Shown here: positions 1 to 6,101 of the stretch, one piece after another
Numbering within the stretch: position 1 is the first letter of the stretch
How the letters are laid out: each line of letters opens with the position of its first letter
Assembly (NCBI GenBank): GCA_946222435.1
Contig: CAMIOJ010000041.1
Span: forward strand, 1 to 11,028
DNA: 11,028 nucleotides
From: an uncultured Micrococcus sp.
GTDB lineage: Bacteria > Actinomycetota > Actinomycetes > Actinomycetales > Micrococcaceae
Direction: 5' to 3'
Position numbers and translations under genes: made by a program
The notes under the pieces: model-generated
The model's database searches: none
What the model was told of the DNA's origin: nothing
The model's input: the letters and a program-made list of their open reading frames with translations, nothing else

Positions 1-70
1 GTTCCCCTCCCGTGCACTCCCCCCGCTCCGGGCCCCGTGGTCCGCAGCACCGCAGCGAAAGGTGACCGCC

Positions 71-658
71 GTGGGACTCTTCTCCCGCCTCAAGGAGGAC
101 ATCGAGGCCGTCCGCAGCCATGACCCGGCCGCACGGGGCGACCTCGAGGTCGCCGTCGTCTATTCCGGTCTGCACGCCGTGTGGGCACACCGCGTGGCGC
201 ACCGCATGTGGCGGCACGAGCGGCTCAAGACGCCTGCGCGCGTCCTGTCCCAGGTCTCCCGCGCCCTCACGGGCATCGAGATCCACCCGGGTGCGACCAT
301 CGGCCGCCGCTTCTTCATCGACCACGGCATGGGCGTGGTCATCGGCGAGACCGCCGAGATCGGCGACGACGTGATGCTCTACCACGGCGTCACGCTCGGC
401 GGCCGCTCCCTGGAGAAGGTCAAGCGCCATCCCACCCTCGGCGACGGCGTGGTGGTCGGCGCCGGAGCGAAGATCCTCGGCCCCGTCGAGGTCGGCGCGG
501 GCACCGCGGTGGGCGCGAACGCCGTGCTGGTCAAGGACACCCCACCGGACTCGATCGCCACCGGCATCCCGGCGGGCATCCGCCACCGGGACGAGCGGAC
601 CGAGAAGGAGCCGGCCGTGGACCCCGCCGAGTACGTGGACCCGGCCATGTACATCTGA
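71..658 (+). CDS. cysE: Serine O-acetyltransferase
   Basis: Transfers acetyl from acetyl-CoA to L-serine, giving O-acetylserine, the substrate of cysteine synthase (CysK); cytoplasmic. The N-terminal helical part holds the DPAARGDLEV motif. A left-handed beta-helix of hexapeptide repeats follows, from IHPGATIG through IGETAEIG, VVVGAGAKILG and VGANAVLVKD. The DHGMGVVIG segment carries the Asp and His expected of the SAT active site, and GGRSLEKVKRHP is the usual substrate loop. The protein ends in Met-Tyr-Ile. A C-terminal Ile is the residue that known CysE proteins insert into the CysK active site. I place the start at GTG 71 because AAAGGTGA (58-65) lies five bases before it and the protein then opens MGLFSRLKED as in the family. 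GTG 62 in the same frame is the alternative (198 residues) but lacks a good ribosome site. cysK often precedes this gene; the window begins too late to see it. Confidence 0.95.
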   Translation: MGLFSRLKEDIEAVRSHDPAARGDLEVAVVYSGLHAVWAHRVAHRMWRHERLKTPARVLSQVSRALTGIEIHPGATIGRRFFIDHGMGVVIGETAEIGDDVMLYHGVTLGGRSLEKVKRHPTLGDGVVVGAGAKILGPVEVGAGTAVGANAVLVKDTPPDSIATGIPAGIRHRDERTEKEPAVDPAEYVDPAMYI

Positions 659-678
659 GGACCTCCGGGACCCGACGC

Positions 679-713
679 CGGCCGGGCGCCTTCCCGTGGA
701 AGGTGCCCGGCCG
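679..713. terminator. GC-rich hairpin between convergent cysE and M14 gene
   Basis: Inverted repeat with arms 679-694 and 698-713 and a CGT loop. All 16 pairs are complementary, one of them a G-U wobble. It starts 21 bases after the cysE stop and ends 43 bases before the stop of the convergent M14 gene, so it could end transcription in both directions. No T-run follows, which is common for terminators in high-GC actinobacteria. The structure is seen; the function is inferred. Confidence 0.75.
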
Positions 714-756
714 TCGTCGTGCCGGTGCCGTCAGGCCCACAGGGTCGGACGGGACG

Positions 757-1788
757 TCAGGCGCGGATGATGCCGCCCCAGTCGGTGTAGTAGTACTCCA
801 CGGGTGCGTGCGGGATCTGCTCCCAGAGCTCAGGGTCCAGGGCCTGCACGGAGCCGTCGGCCATGCCCTCCAGCAGTGCCATGGTCCCCACGACGTTCTG
901 GCGAACGAGCCTGCCGCGGGCCTTCTGGCCGATGCTGCCGTCGCGGGTGTTGCCGGAGGTCTCGAAGAAGATGGCCGGATTCCGGTGACCGGACGGGTTG
1001 AGTCCGTTCCAGTCCAGGCCCATCATCATGGCCGAGACCACACCGCCGTGGATGTCGATCACGTAGCCCTCGCCGACGTCGTAGCGGTCCACGGCGATGT
1101 GGCCGTAGTCCTTCGTCTCGAGCCACACGTGGGAGGCCATCTGGCCGGAAAGCACGTCGTAGGCGCCGTCCAGGATGCCCGGCAGGGTCGGGCCACCCGG
1201 TGCCAGGGAGATGCCGAGCGAGAGGGTGATGTCCTCGCCGGTGCCGTAGGCCTGCTTCAGGCCCTGGTGGTGGATGTCCAGGCACCAGTCCGGCTTGACC
1301 ATGGTCCAGTACTCGTACCAGGCACGGGACTCACGGGCGGCGAAGCCGGTGGGGCTCCAGTCCCGGTTGAGGTCCACGGTGCGCTCGCGGCCGCGGGCGT
1401 CCAGCAGCGGGGCGTCCGCCTCACGGTCCCAGAGCGTGGTGGTGCGGGTGTTCATCTCCGATCCGTCCGGGTTGTACATCGGGATGACGTGCAGCGTGTA
1501 CTCCCCCCGGGCCCGGCGGGCCTCCTGCGAGTTCGTGGCGCCGACGGCACGGACGACCTCCACGAGGGTGTCCAGCCCGTAGGGCTCGTCGCCGTGGATG
1601 CGGCCCTGCAGCCACACGTGGGTGGGGCCGTGGCCGACGATCGCCACATGCAGGTCGCGACCCTGCTCCGAGTGGGCCTCGGCGGTGCCGACCTCGGCGA
1701 GGGTGGTGAGGCGGACGTGGCCGCCGGAGGTGCGGACGAGCTTCGCCAGCTCGCGGAGCATGTCCGCGCGGTTCCGGATGGCGCCCAT
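757..1788 (-). CDS. M14-family zinc carboxypeptidase
   Basis: Metallocarboxypeptidase-like enzyme that would remove C-terminal residues or hydrolyse related amide bonds. All hallmarks are present, numbered here from the upstream ATG at 1815: HGDE (74-77) gives the first zinc His and Glu, DLNRDW holds the substrate-binding Asn-Arg (150-151), DIHHQG supplies the third zinc ligand (182/183), and IFFETSG carries the catalytic Glu (285). The catalytic domain looks complete. I choose ATG 1788 because AGGA sits five bases before it (GACAGGACCCCC) and the protein then starts MGAIRNRADM. ATG 1815, nine codons upstream, has no good ribosome site and would give 352 residues. No signal peptide is present from either start, although many related M14 enzymes are exported; see the finding on the upstream remnant. 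The gene lies downstream of gnd on the same strand, with about 130 bases between. Confidence 0.88.
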   Translation of the reverse strand: MGAIRNRADMLRELAKLVRTSGGHVRLTTLAEVGTAEAHSEQGRDLHVAIVGHGPTHVWLQGRIHGDEPYGLDTLVEVVRAVGATNSQEARRARGEYTLHVIPMYNPDGSEMNTRTTTLWDREADAPLLDARGRERTVDLNRDWSPTGFAARESRAWYEYWTMVKPDWCLDIHHQGLKQAYGTGEDITLSLGISLAPGGPTLPGILDGAYDVLSGQMASHVWLETKDYGHIAVDRYDVGEGYVIDIHGGVVSAMMMGLDWNGLNPSGHRNPAIFFETSGNTRDGSIGQKARGRLVRQNVVGTMALLEGMADGSVQALDPELWEQIPHAPVEYYYTDWGGIIRA

Positions 1789-1916
1789 GGGGGTCCTGTC
1801 GCCAGGCGTGGGCATGGTGCCCGCGTGCGCGGGGACGGCGAGCGCGGCGGCGAGATGCGGTCACGGCACCGTGTCGGCCACTCAATGCCCTGCGTCCGCC
1901 GGTCAGCGTCTTCGGG

Positions 1917-3425
1917 TCAGGACTGCACCTCGGTGCGGTCGCCGGACCACTGGGTGTGGAAGGCGCCGTCCCGGTCCGTGCGGCGGTAGGTGTGCGCGCC
2001 GAAGTAGTCGCGCTGGCCCTGGATGAGGGCGGCGGGCAGCCGCTCGGCACGCAGGCCGTCGTAGTAGGCCAGGGCGGAGGAGAACACCGGCACCGGGACG
2101 CCGGCGGCCACGGCGGTGGCCACCACGCGGCGCCAGGACGGCAGGGCCTCGGCGATCGCCTGGGTGAACTCCGGGGCGAAGAGCAGGTTGGCGGGCTGGC
2201 CCTCGGCACGGGTGCCCGGCTCCGGGTGGCGGTCCGTGTCCCGGCCGCCGAAGGCCTTCATGATCACGTCGAGCAGGTCGGCGCGGATGATGCAGCCGTC
2301 CCGCCACAGGGAGGCGATGGTGCCCAGGTCCAGGGACCAGCCGTACTCGGCGGCCGCGGCGGAGAGCATGTCCAGGCCCTGTGCGTAGGCGACGAGCTTG
2401 GAGGCGAACAGCGCCTGGCGGACGTCCTCCACGAACGCCTCGCGGTCGGAGGGGGCCGGCTCACCGGATGCCTCGGTGCCGGCGGCGAGCAGCTCGCGGG
2501 CCTGCGCGCGGACCTGGGGCTGGGAGGACAGGGAGCGGGCGAACACGGACTCGGCGATCGCGGCCACCGGGGAGCCCACGTCCAGGCCGGAGATGGCGGT
2601 CCACCGGCCAGTGCCCTTCTGGCCGGCCTCGTCCACGATCACGTCCACCAGCGGGGTTCCGGTCTCCGCGTCGACCTGGGAGAGCACCTCGGCGGTGATC
2701 TCGATGAGGTAGGAGGCCAGGTCCGTCTGGTTCCAGGCGGTGAACACCTGGGCCTGCTCCTCCGGCTCCATGCCGGCGACCTGGCGGAGCAGGTCATAGG
2801 CCTCGCCGATGACCTGCATGTCCGCGTACTCGATGCCGTTGTGCACCATCTTCACGTAGTGGCCGGCGCCGTCCGTGCCGACCCAGGCGCAGCAGGGCTC
2901 TCCCTGAAAGTCCGCGGCGATCTTCTCGAGCATCGGGCCCAGGGCGGTATAGGACTCCTTCGGGCCGCCGGGCATGATGGCCGGGCCGTTGAGGGCGCCC
3001 TCCTCGCCGCCGGAGACGCCGACGCCTACGAAGTGCAGGCCCTTCGCGGCCAGCGCGGCCTCGCGGCGGCGGGTGTCCTCGTAGTGGGAGTTGCCGGCGT
3101 CGATCACGATGTCCCCGGTCTCCAACAGCGGCACGAGCTGATCGATCACGTCGTCCACCGGCTTGCCGGCCTTCACCATGATGAGCACGCGGCGCGGGGC
3201 GGCGAGGGACTGCACGAGCTCCTCGAGGGTCTCGGTGGCCACGAACTCGCCCTCGTGGCCGTGCTCGGCCACCAGCGCGTCGGTGCGGGCACGGGAGCGG
3301 TTGTGCAGGGCCACGGTGTAGCCGTTGCGGGCGAAGTTGCGGGCCAGGTTGGCGCCCATGACGGCCAGGCCGGTCACGCCGATGTCCGCGGTGCCGGTGG
3401 GGATCGTGGTGGTCGCCTCGCTCAT
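1917..3425 (-). CDS. gnd: 6-phosphogluconate dehydrogenase, decarboxylating
   Basis: Oxidises and decarboxylates 6-phosphogluconate to ribulose 5-phosphate, making NADPH; oxidative pentose phosphate pathway, cytoplasmic. The N-terminal Rossmann domain shows GLAVMGANLARN (residues 19-30) and HNRS for cofactor binding. VGVSGGEEGA (about 134-144) follows, then GHYVKMVHNGIEYADM with Lys192, Asn196 and Glu199 in the expected catalytic places. The family signature VDEAGQKGTGRW (264-275) is intact, and the C-terminal tail GAHTYRRTDRDGAFHTQW contacts substrate across the dimer in known structures. It has 502 residues, somewhat longer than the usual 470-490, through a roughly 12-residue N-terminal extension and an Ala/Glu/Pro-rich insert near residue 330. 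ATG 3425 is preceded by GGGAGAGG seven bases upstream. The reading frame runs further upstream, but no family sequence lies there. None of the first 40 codons ends in A or T, as expected for a well-expressed core gene. Confidence 0.97.
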   Translation of the reverse strand: MSEATTTIPTGTADIGVTGLAVMGANLARNFARNGYTVALHNRSRARTDALVAEHGHEGEFVATETLEELVQSLAAPRRVLIMVKAGKPVDDVIDQLVPLLETGDIVIDAGNSHYEDTRRREAALAAKGLHFVGVGVSGGEEGALNGPAIMPGGPKESYTALGPMLEKIAADFQGEPCCAWVGTDGAGHYVKMVHNGIEYADMQVIGEAYDLLRQVAGMEPEEQAQVFTAWNQTDLASYLIEITAEVLSQVDAETGTPLVDVIVDEAGQKGTGRWTAISGLDVGSPVAAIAESVFARSLSSQPQVRAQARELLAAGTEASGEPAPSDREAFVEDVRQALFASKLVAYAQGLDMLSAAAAEYGWSLDLGTIASLWRDGCIIRADLLDVIMKAFGGRDTDRHPEPGTRAEGQPANLLFAPEFTQAIAEALPSWRRVVATAVAAGVPVPVFSSALAYYDGLRAERLPAALIQGQRDYFGAHTYRRTDRDGAFHTQWSGDRTEVQS

Positions 3426-3439
3426 GGTCTGCCTCTCCC

Positions 3440-3454
3440 GGGCGCGGCGCGCCC
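3440..3454. other. Short GC hairpin between SGNH gene and gnd
   Basis: GGGCGC and GCGCCC arms (3440-3445, 3449-3454) with a 3-base loop sit in the 67-base gap between the SGNH gene and gnd, just upstream of the gnd ribosome site. It could be a weak terminator or processing site, but in sequence this GC-rich a 6-bp stem may be chance. Confidence 0.3.
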
Positions 3455-3492
3455 TGTGTCGTGGGTGGTGGTGTCCGATGCCGATGACCAGA

Positions 3493-4323
3493 CTACGCGT
3501 CGGCCCCCTCGCCGAGGGCCTGCTCCATGCCCGCGGCGAGCTTCTGGGCACCCGAGTCGGACAGGTGGAGCCCGTCCGTGGTGTCCGCCGGGTCGGCGAA
3601 GGTGTTGGACTCCTCATGCCGCACCGAGCCCCAGGGGTCCACGTAGGTCCAGCCGTGCTCCTCGGCTGCGGCACGGGTGCGCTCGTTCCAGTCCCGCACG
3701 GGGCCGGGGACGCCGCGGGTCGCATCCGTGCCAGACGGCCCCACCGCCACCACGACGACGGCCGCCTCGCCCCCGCCTCGCCGGGCCACCAGGTCCTCCA
3801 CCTCGCCGACGAACTCCGCATGCGCGTCGGCCGGGTCCCCGACGGCACGGAACAGGTCGTTGGTGCCGAGGAAGACGAGGATCCCGTCCGCTTCCACCGG
3901 GCCGTCCGCCAGGTGCGCGGCGAGCACATCCGGCACCGTGGCGCCCCAGCGGCCGCCGGCCGCGGTCACCGCGAAACGCTCCGGGTCCATGTGGGACAGC
4001 CAGGACTGCGGGCCGAGCCGGCCGCCGGAGAAGTCCTGCGAGTCGGCCACGGTCAGGGAGTCGCCGTAGACCTCGTAGGAGGTGGCGCCCTCCGCCGGTG
4101 CCTCGAACAGCGGGGAGCGCTCCTGGCCGTTGTCGCCGGCCTCCCCGGTCCGCTTCCCCTCACCGACGGCGGGCGGTGCGGCCGTGGCAGTGGCATCGTC
4201 CGGGGCGGAGGCGACGGAGCCGTCGTCGGGAAGGGAGCAGCCGGACAGGACGAGGGCGAGCGCGGCGACGGCCGCGACCCCACGGCGGGGTGCGCGGCCG
4301 TCGGCGACGCGGAGGACGGGCAC
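3493..4323 (-). CDS. SGNH/GDSL hydrolase lipoprotein
   Basis: Predicted membrane-anchored, extracytoplasmic esterase or lipase-type hydrolase; the substrate is unknown. A short positive N-terminus and hydrophobic stretch (about residues 15-27) end in lipobox LSGC, with Cys29 as the lipidated residue. A low-complexity Asp/Ala/Pro/Gly-rich linker (30-75) follows, then the SGNH domain: VYGDSL (nucleophile Ser89), a block II glycine in AAGGRWG (about 121-127), FLGTND (Gly153, Asn155) and DGLH (Asp250, His253). All four family blocks are present, so an active enzyme is likely. The start is GTG 4323, seven bases after the ppk2 stop. There is no Shine-Dalgarno, so translation is probably coupled to ppk2. 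No other in-frame start precedes the signal sequence. The domain assignment is firm; the physiological role (cell envelope or lipid ester hydrolysis) is inference. Confidence 0.9.
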   Translation of the reverse strand: MPVLRVADGRAPRRGVAAVAALALVLSGCSLPDDGSVASAPDDATATAAPPAVGEGKRTGEAGDNGQERSPLFEAPAEGATSYEVYGDSLTVADSQDFSGGRLGPQSWLSHMDPERFAVTAAGGRWGATVPDVLAAHLADGPVEADGILVFLGTNDLFRAVGDPADAHAEFVGEVEDLVARRGGGEAAVVVVAVGPSGTDATRGVPGPVRDWNERTRAAAEEHGWTYVDPWGSVRHEESNTFADPADTTDGLHLSDSGAQKLAAGMEQALGEGADA

Positions 4324-4330
4324 GGGAGGG

Positions 4331-5251
4331 TCAGTCGCCCATGGCGTCGCGGCCGCGGCGGACGATGTTCGGGTCCGGCTCGCCGACCACGGCGTGGTCC
4401 TTGCCCTCGTACTCGTACTGGGACAGGAAGTAGCGCATGGCGTTGAGGCGGGCGCGCTTCTTGTCGTTGGAGCGCACGGAGATCCAGGGGGCGTGGTCCG
4501 TGTCCGTATGGCGGAACATGGCCTCCTTGGCCTCCGTGTACGCCTCCCAGCGGTCCAGGGACTCCAGGTCCATCGGGGACAGCTTCCACTGGCGGACCGG
4601 GTCGATCTGACGGATCGCGAAGCGGGTGCGCTGCTCGGTCTGGGTCACAGAGAACCAGAACTTGGTCAGATGGATGCCCTCGTCCACGAGCATCTTCTCG
4701 AAGGTCGGGGTCTGGCGCATGAAGGTCTCGTACTGCTCGTCCGTGGAGAAGCCCATGACGCGCTCCACACCGGCACGGTTGTACCAGGAGCGGTCGAACA
4801 GGACGATCTCGCCCTCGGTCGGGAAGTGGTTGATGTAGCGCTGGTAGTACCACTGGCCCTGCTCGCGGTCCGAGGGCTTGTTCAGCGCGACCACGCGGGC
4901 CGTGCGCGGGTTCAGGTGCTCGGTGAAGCGCTTGATGGTGCCGCCCTTCCCGGCGGCGTCACGGCCTTCGAAGACCACGATGAAGCGCTGGCCGGTGTCC
5001 TCGCCCCAGTACTGCAGCTTCAGCAGCTCGATCTGGAGGCGGTACTTCTCGATCTCGTACTCCTCACGGGACATCCGCTCCTCGTACGGATAGTCCTCCT
5101 TCCACGTCTCCACGGCCCTGCCCTGCGGATCGATGAGGTCCGGGTCGTTGGTGTGGCCGTCGGTGACGGTGTAGCCGCCCTCGCGGAGCTTGTCGATGAA
5201 CGAGCGGAGGTTCTCGCGGGGGGCGTCAGGGGTGAGCAGCTGCACGGGCAT
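4331..5251 (-). CDS. ppk2: Polyphosphate kinase 2 (PPK2 family)
   Basis: PPK2 enzymes move phosphate between inorganic polyphosphate and nucleotides, usually making NTP from NDP at the expense of polyphosphate; cytoplasmic. The P-loop is FEGRDAAGKGGTIKRF (about 94-109, Walker A Lys102). The Walker B and catalytic segment is LFDRSWYNRAGVERV (Asp153, Arg154), and the lid region is ALNKPSDREQGQWYYQRY. The 306-residue single-domain form suits the class I (NDP-phosphorylating) type; the class is inferred. An N-terminal charged extension (about 1-75) precedes the kinase core. ATG 5251 has a purine-rich ribosome site, AAGGAAAGAGG, ending three bases before it. The frame continues upstream without family similarity. 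The gene leads a same-strand run with the SGNH lipoprotein, gnd and M14 genes. A PHO-box-like repeat and a possible -10 lie upstream. Confidence 0.95.
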   Translation of the reverse strand: MPVQLLTPDAPRENLRSFIDKLREGGYTVTDGHTNDPDLIDPQGRAVETWKEDYPYEERMSREEYEIEKYRLQIELLKLQYWGEDTGQRFIVVFEGRDAAGKGGTIKRFTEHLNPRTARVVALNKPSDREQGQWYYQRYINHFPTEGEIVLFDRSWYNRAGVERVMGFSTDEQYETFMRQTPTFEKMLVDEGIHLTKFWFSVTQTEQRTRFAIRQIDPVRQWKLSPMDLESLDRWEAYTEAKEAMFRHTDTDHAPWISVRSNDKKRARLNAMRYFLSQYEYEGKDHAVVGEPDPNIVRRGRDAMGD

Positions 5252-5341
5252 CGTCCTCTTTCCTTCTCGCGGGCGCGCCCCCACAGGGCCGGCGGCCCAC
5301 GACGGGCGGGACGACGGACCCACGGGACGGGTCTTGCCTCC

Positions 5342-5347
5342 ATTATG
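5342..5347 (-). promoter_or_regulatory. Possible -10 element for ppk2
   Basis: On the minus strand the sequence reads CATAAT, the most A/T-rich spot of this intergenic region and one mismatch from TATAAT. It would put the transcript start near 5335 and give a leader of about 85 bases before ppk2. No convincing -35 is visible, which would fit an activator-dependent promoter. Confidence 0.35.
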
Positions 5348-5385
5348 GTCGGCACGCCGCGCCCCTGCCGGGTCTGCGGCGCGCC

Positions 5386-5407
5386 GTGAAGTGAACAGAC
5401 GGTGAAC
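5386..5407 (-). promoter_or_regulatory. PHO-box-like direct repeat upstream of ppk2
   Basis: The minus strand reads GTTCACCGTCT followed at once by GTTCACTTCAC: two 11-base units, each opening with GTTCAC. This spacing and core match the direct-repeat units bound by Streptomyces PhoP and its mycobacterial relative RegX3 under phosphate limitation. The site lies about 40 bases upstream of the possible -10 of ppk2. Repeat and spacing are seen directly; binding is inferred. The divergent NUDIX gene (start 5527) could also be the target. Confidence 0.5.
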
Positions 5408-5526
5408 GGTCATCGGTCGCGGCGCATGCCTCCAGGATGCGTGGGACGGGGCGGGACCCGTCCGGCACCGTCCCCTTCCGTGGCTGCCCCGACCGGGGCG
5501 CGGGGCCGTGTGGTTGGCTGGTAGCC

Positions 5527-6018
5527 ATGCCCACCCCCGACTTCATCCTGTCCCTGCGCGAGAGGATCGGCCACGCCCCGCTGTGGCTGCCCGGCGTGAA
5601 GGCGGTCGTGCTGCGCGCCAACGACGCCGAGGTCCTCCTGGTGCGCAGGGCGGACAACGGCCGCTGGACCCTCCCCGCCGGGATCCTGGAGCCCGGCGAA
5701 GAGCCCGCGGACACCGCCGTCCGCGAGGTGCAGGAGGAGACCGGCGTGAAGGCCGACCCCCGCCGGCTCGCGGGGGTGGCCACCACCGCGGAGACGACCT
5801 ACCCCAACGGCGACCGGGCCCGGTACCTGGACGTGATCATGGTCCTCGACGCCGTGGCCGGGCGGCCCCGGGTCAACGACGACGAGAACCTCGAGGTCGG
5901 CTGGTTCCCCGTGGACGCGACACCCGAGCTGCCGCCCCTGCACCGCCGGGCCCTGACGTGGGCCCTGGCCGGCGGTGCAGGACGGTTCGTGGCCGATGGG
6001 GAGGTCCGCGGCGGCTGA
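5527..6018 (+). CDS. NUDIX hydrolase
   Basis: Mg2+-dependent hydrolase of nucleoside diphosphates linked to another group; the exact substrate cannot be told. The full Nudix box GX5EX7REUXEEXGU is present at residues 52-74, from GILEPGEEPADTAV to REVQEETGV. The preceding VLLVRRADNGRWTLPAG strand-loop is typical. The protein has 163 residues, about one Nudix domain. An N-terminal stretch (about 1-24, MPTPDFILSLRERIGHAPLW) resembles the short helix seen in actinobacterial Nudix proteins of the MutT/ADP-ribose pyrophosphatase type. The start is ATG 5527. The frame is open further upstream to 5437, but that part is Gly/Arg/Pro-rich with no family similarity. No clear Shine-Dalgarno precedes the ATG, so a leaderless or weakly initiated message is possible. 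It is divergent from ppk2 and lies 83 bases upstream of the acyltransferase gene. Confidence 0.9.
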   Translation: MPTPDFILSLRERIGHAPLWLPGVKAVVLRANDAEVLLVRRADNGRWTLPAGILEPGEEPADTAVREVQEETGVKADPRRLAGVATTAETTYPNGDRARYLDVIMVLDAVAGRPRVNDDENLEVGWFPVDATPELPPLHRRALTWALAGGAGRFVADGEVRGG

Positions 6019-6086
6019 GGGCCCCGGATGTGCGGACACCGCCGTGGCACGGGACGCCGACGCCGCGCAGACGCGCAGCGGTCCAT

Positions 6087-6101
6087 TGGTATGCTGACTC
6101 G
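6087..6101 (+). promoter_or_regulatory. Extended -10 promoter, probably leaderless, for the acyltransferase gene
   Basis: TGGTATGCT (6087-6095) is an extended -10 element. Six bases separate TATGCT from ATG 6102, which places the expected transcript start at or next to the A of the start codon. There is no ribosome site. This is the layout of a leaderless actinobacterial message. The -35 region is poor (around 6067-6072). Confidence 0.6.

Noticed and set aside
1862..1873. CACGG-CA-CCGTG inverted repeat between gnd and the M14 gene as an operator
   Set aside because: Short, with a 2-base centre and no second copy in the window; such palindromes are expected by chance at this GC content.
1956..4433. 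Very long open frame on the plus strand (825 codons), and similar ones such as 181-1989
   Set aside because: Shadows caused by high GC: they run antisense to gnd, the SGNH gene and the M14 gene, all of which have full family motifs. The shadow products are Arg/Gly/Pro/His-rich without domains.
5437..5526. Upstream extension of the NUDIX gene to an ATG at 5437 (193 residues)
   Set aside because: The added 30 residues are Gly/Arg/Pro-rich and lack family similarity; ATG 5527 fits the usual Nudix N-terminus.
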